Shown: positions 5,095 through 5,175 of the stretch, piece after piece
Position numbering within the stretch: the first letter of the stretch is position 1
Layout: the number at the start of each line of letters is the position of its first letter
NCBI GenBank assembly: GCA_944388635.1
Contig: CALXJN010000092.1
Location: 1-5,175 of the forward strand
DNA length: 5,175 bases
Source: an uncultured Clostridia bacterium
Lineage (GTDB): Bacteria > Bacillota > Clostridia > TANB77 > CAG-508
Direction of reading: 5' to 3'
Position numbers and translations under genes: made by a program
The notes under the pieces: model-generated
What the model was told of the DNA's origin: nothing
The model's database searches: none
What the model saw: the letters and a program-made list of their open reading frames with translations, nothing else

Positions 5095-5175
5095 CAAGGT
5101 TAATTTTCCTTGGGCTGTGCGTATTTGCGAAGCAAAACGCACATGTGGACGTCGGAAGCTTTGCTTCCGCTAACG
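5095..5175. repeat. Three further adjacent hairpins at the right edge, no gene seen
   Basis: Hairpins follow one another: CAAGG/CCTTG (5095-5099 with 5108-5112); TGTGCGTATTTGC (5116-5128) with GCAAAACGCACA (5132-5143), loop GAA and one bulge; and CGGAAGC (5153-5159) with GCTTCCG (5163-5169), loop TTT, optionally extended by CGT/ACG at 5150-5152 and 5173-5175. Local GC content is well above the rest of the window. The segment may be the start of a repeat element or structured RNA that continues beyond the edge. Confidence 0.6.

Overview
The window is AT-rich, with strong Shine-Dalgarno sites, a sigma-A-type promoter and intrinsic terminators. A clostridial-type prepilin N-terminus and a Firmicutes-style valyl-tRNA synthetase point to a low-GC Bacillota, most likely an uncultured Clostridia-type bacterium. 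The lineage is inferred from style and was not tested by a search.

Layout from left to right. Bases 1-235 (minus) hold the N-terminal part of a type IV prepilin-like protein that runs off the left edge. Its best ribosome binding site and ATG (263) are out of frame with the prepilin reading frame. Bases 282-748 are non-coding and almost filled by two inverted-repeat structures: a pair of 34-nt arms (303-415) and a 212-bp long imperfect hairpin (444-655). Bases 749-788 are the intrinsic terminator of a minus-strand operon.

That operon occupies 4832 down to 749. In transcription order it has a strong promoter (TTGACT-N17-TAAGAT, 4832-4804), a 61-aa two-helix membrane protein (4775-4590), a membrane-anchored L,D-transpeptidase of the YkuD type (4578-3477, split into two overlapping frames) and valS (3424-794). 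The small membrane protein and the transpeptidase belong to the cell envelope; ValS is housekeeping and appears to be carried on the same transcript. No T-box leader is visible before valS.

The transpeptidase split is the most informative finding. The upstream frame supplies the ribosome binding site, cytoplasmic tail and transmembrane anchor. The downstream frame supplies the catalytic domain but has no anchor and no ribosome binding site at its ATG. Two GAAGTC repeats lie exactly 19 nt apart at the junction. Collapsing one 19-nt unit joins the frames into one 360-aa protein.

To the right, on the plus strand, is a 29-codon gene (4934-5023) with a good ribosome binding site, encoding a peptide that is half asparagine, followed at once by a strong terminator. 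From that terminator to the end of the window almost every base lies in one of five consecutive hairpins. No tRNA, rRNA, CRISPR array or transposase gene was seen.
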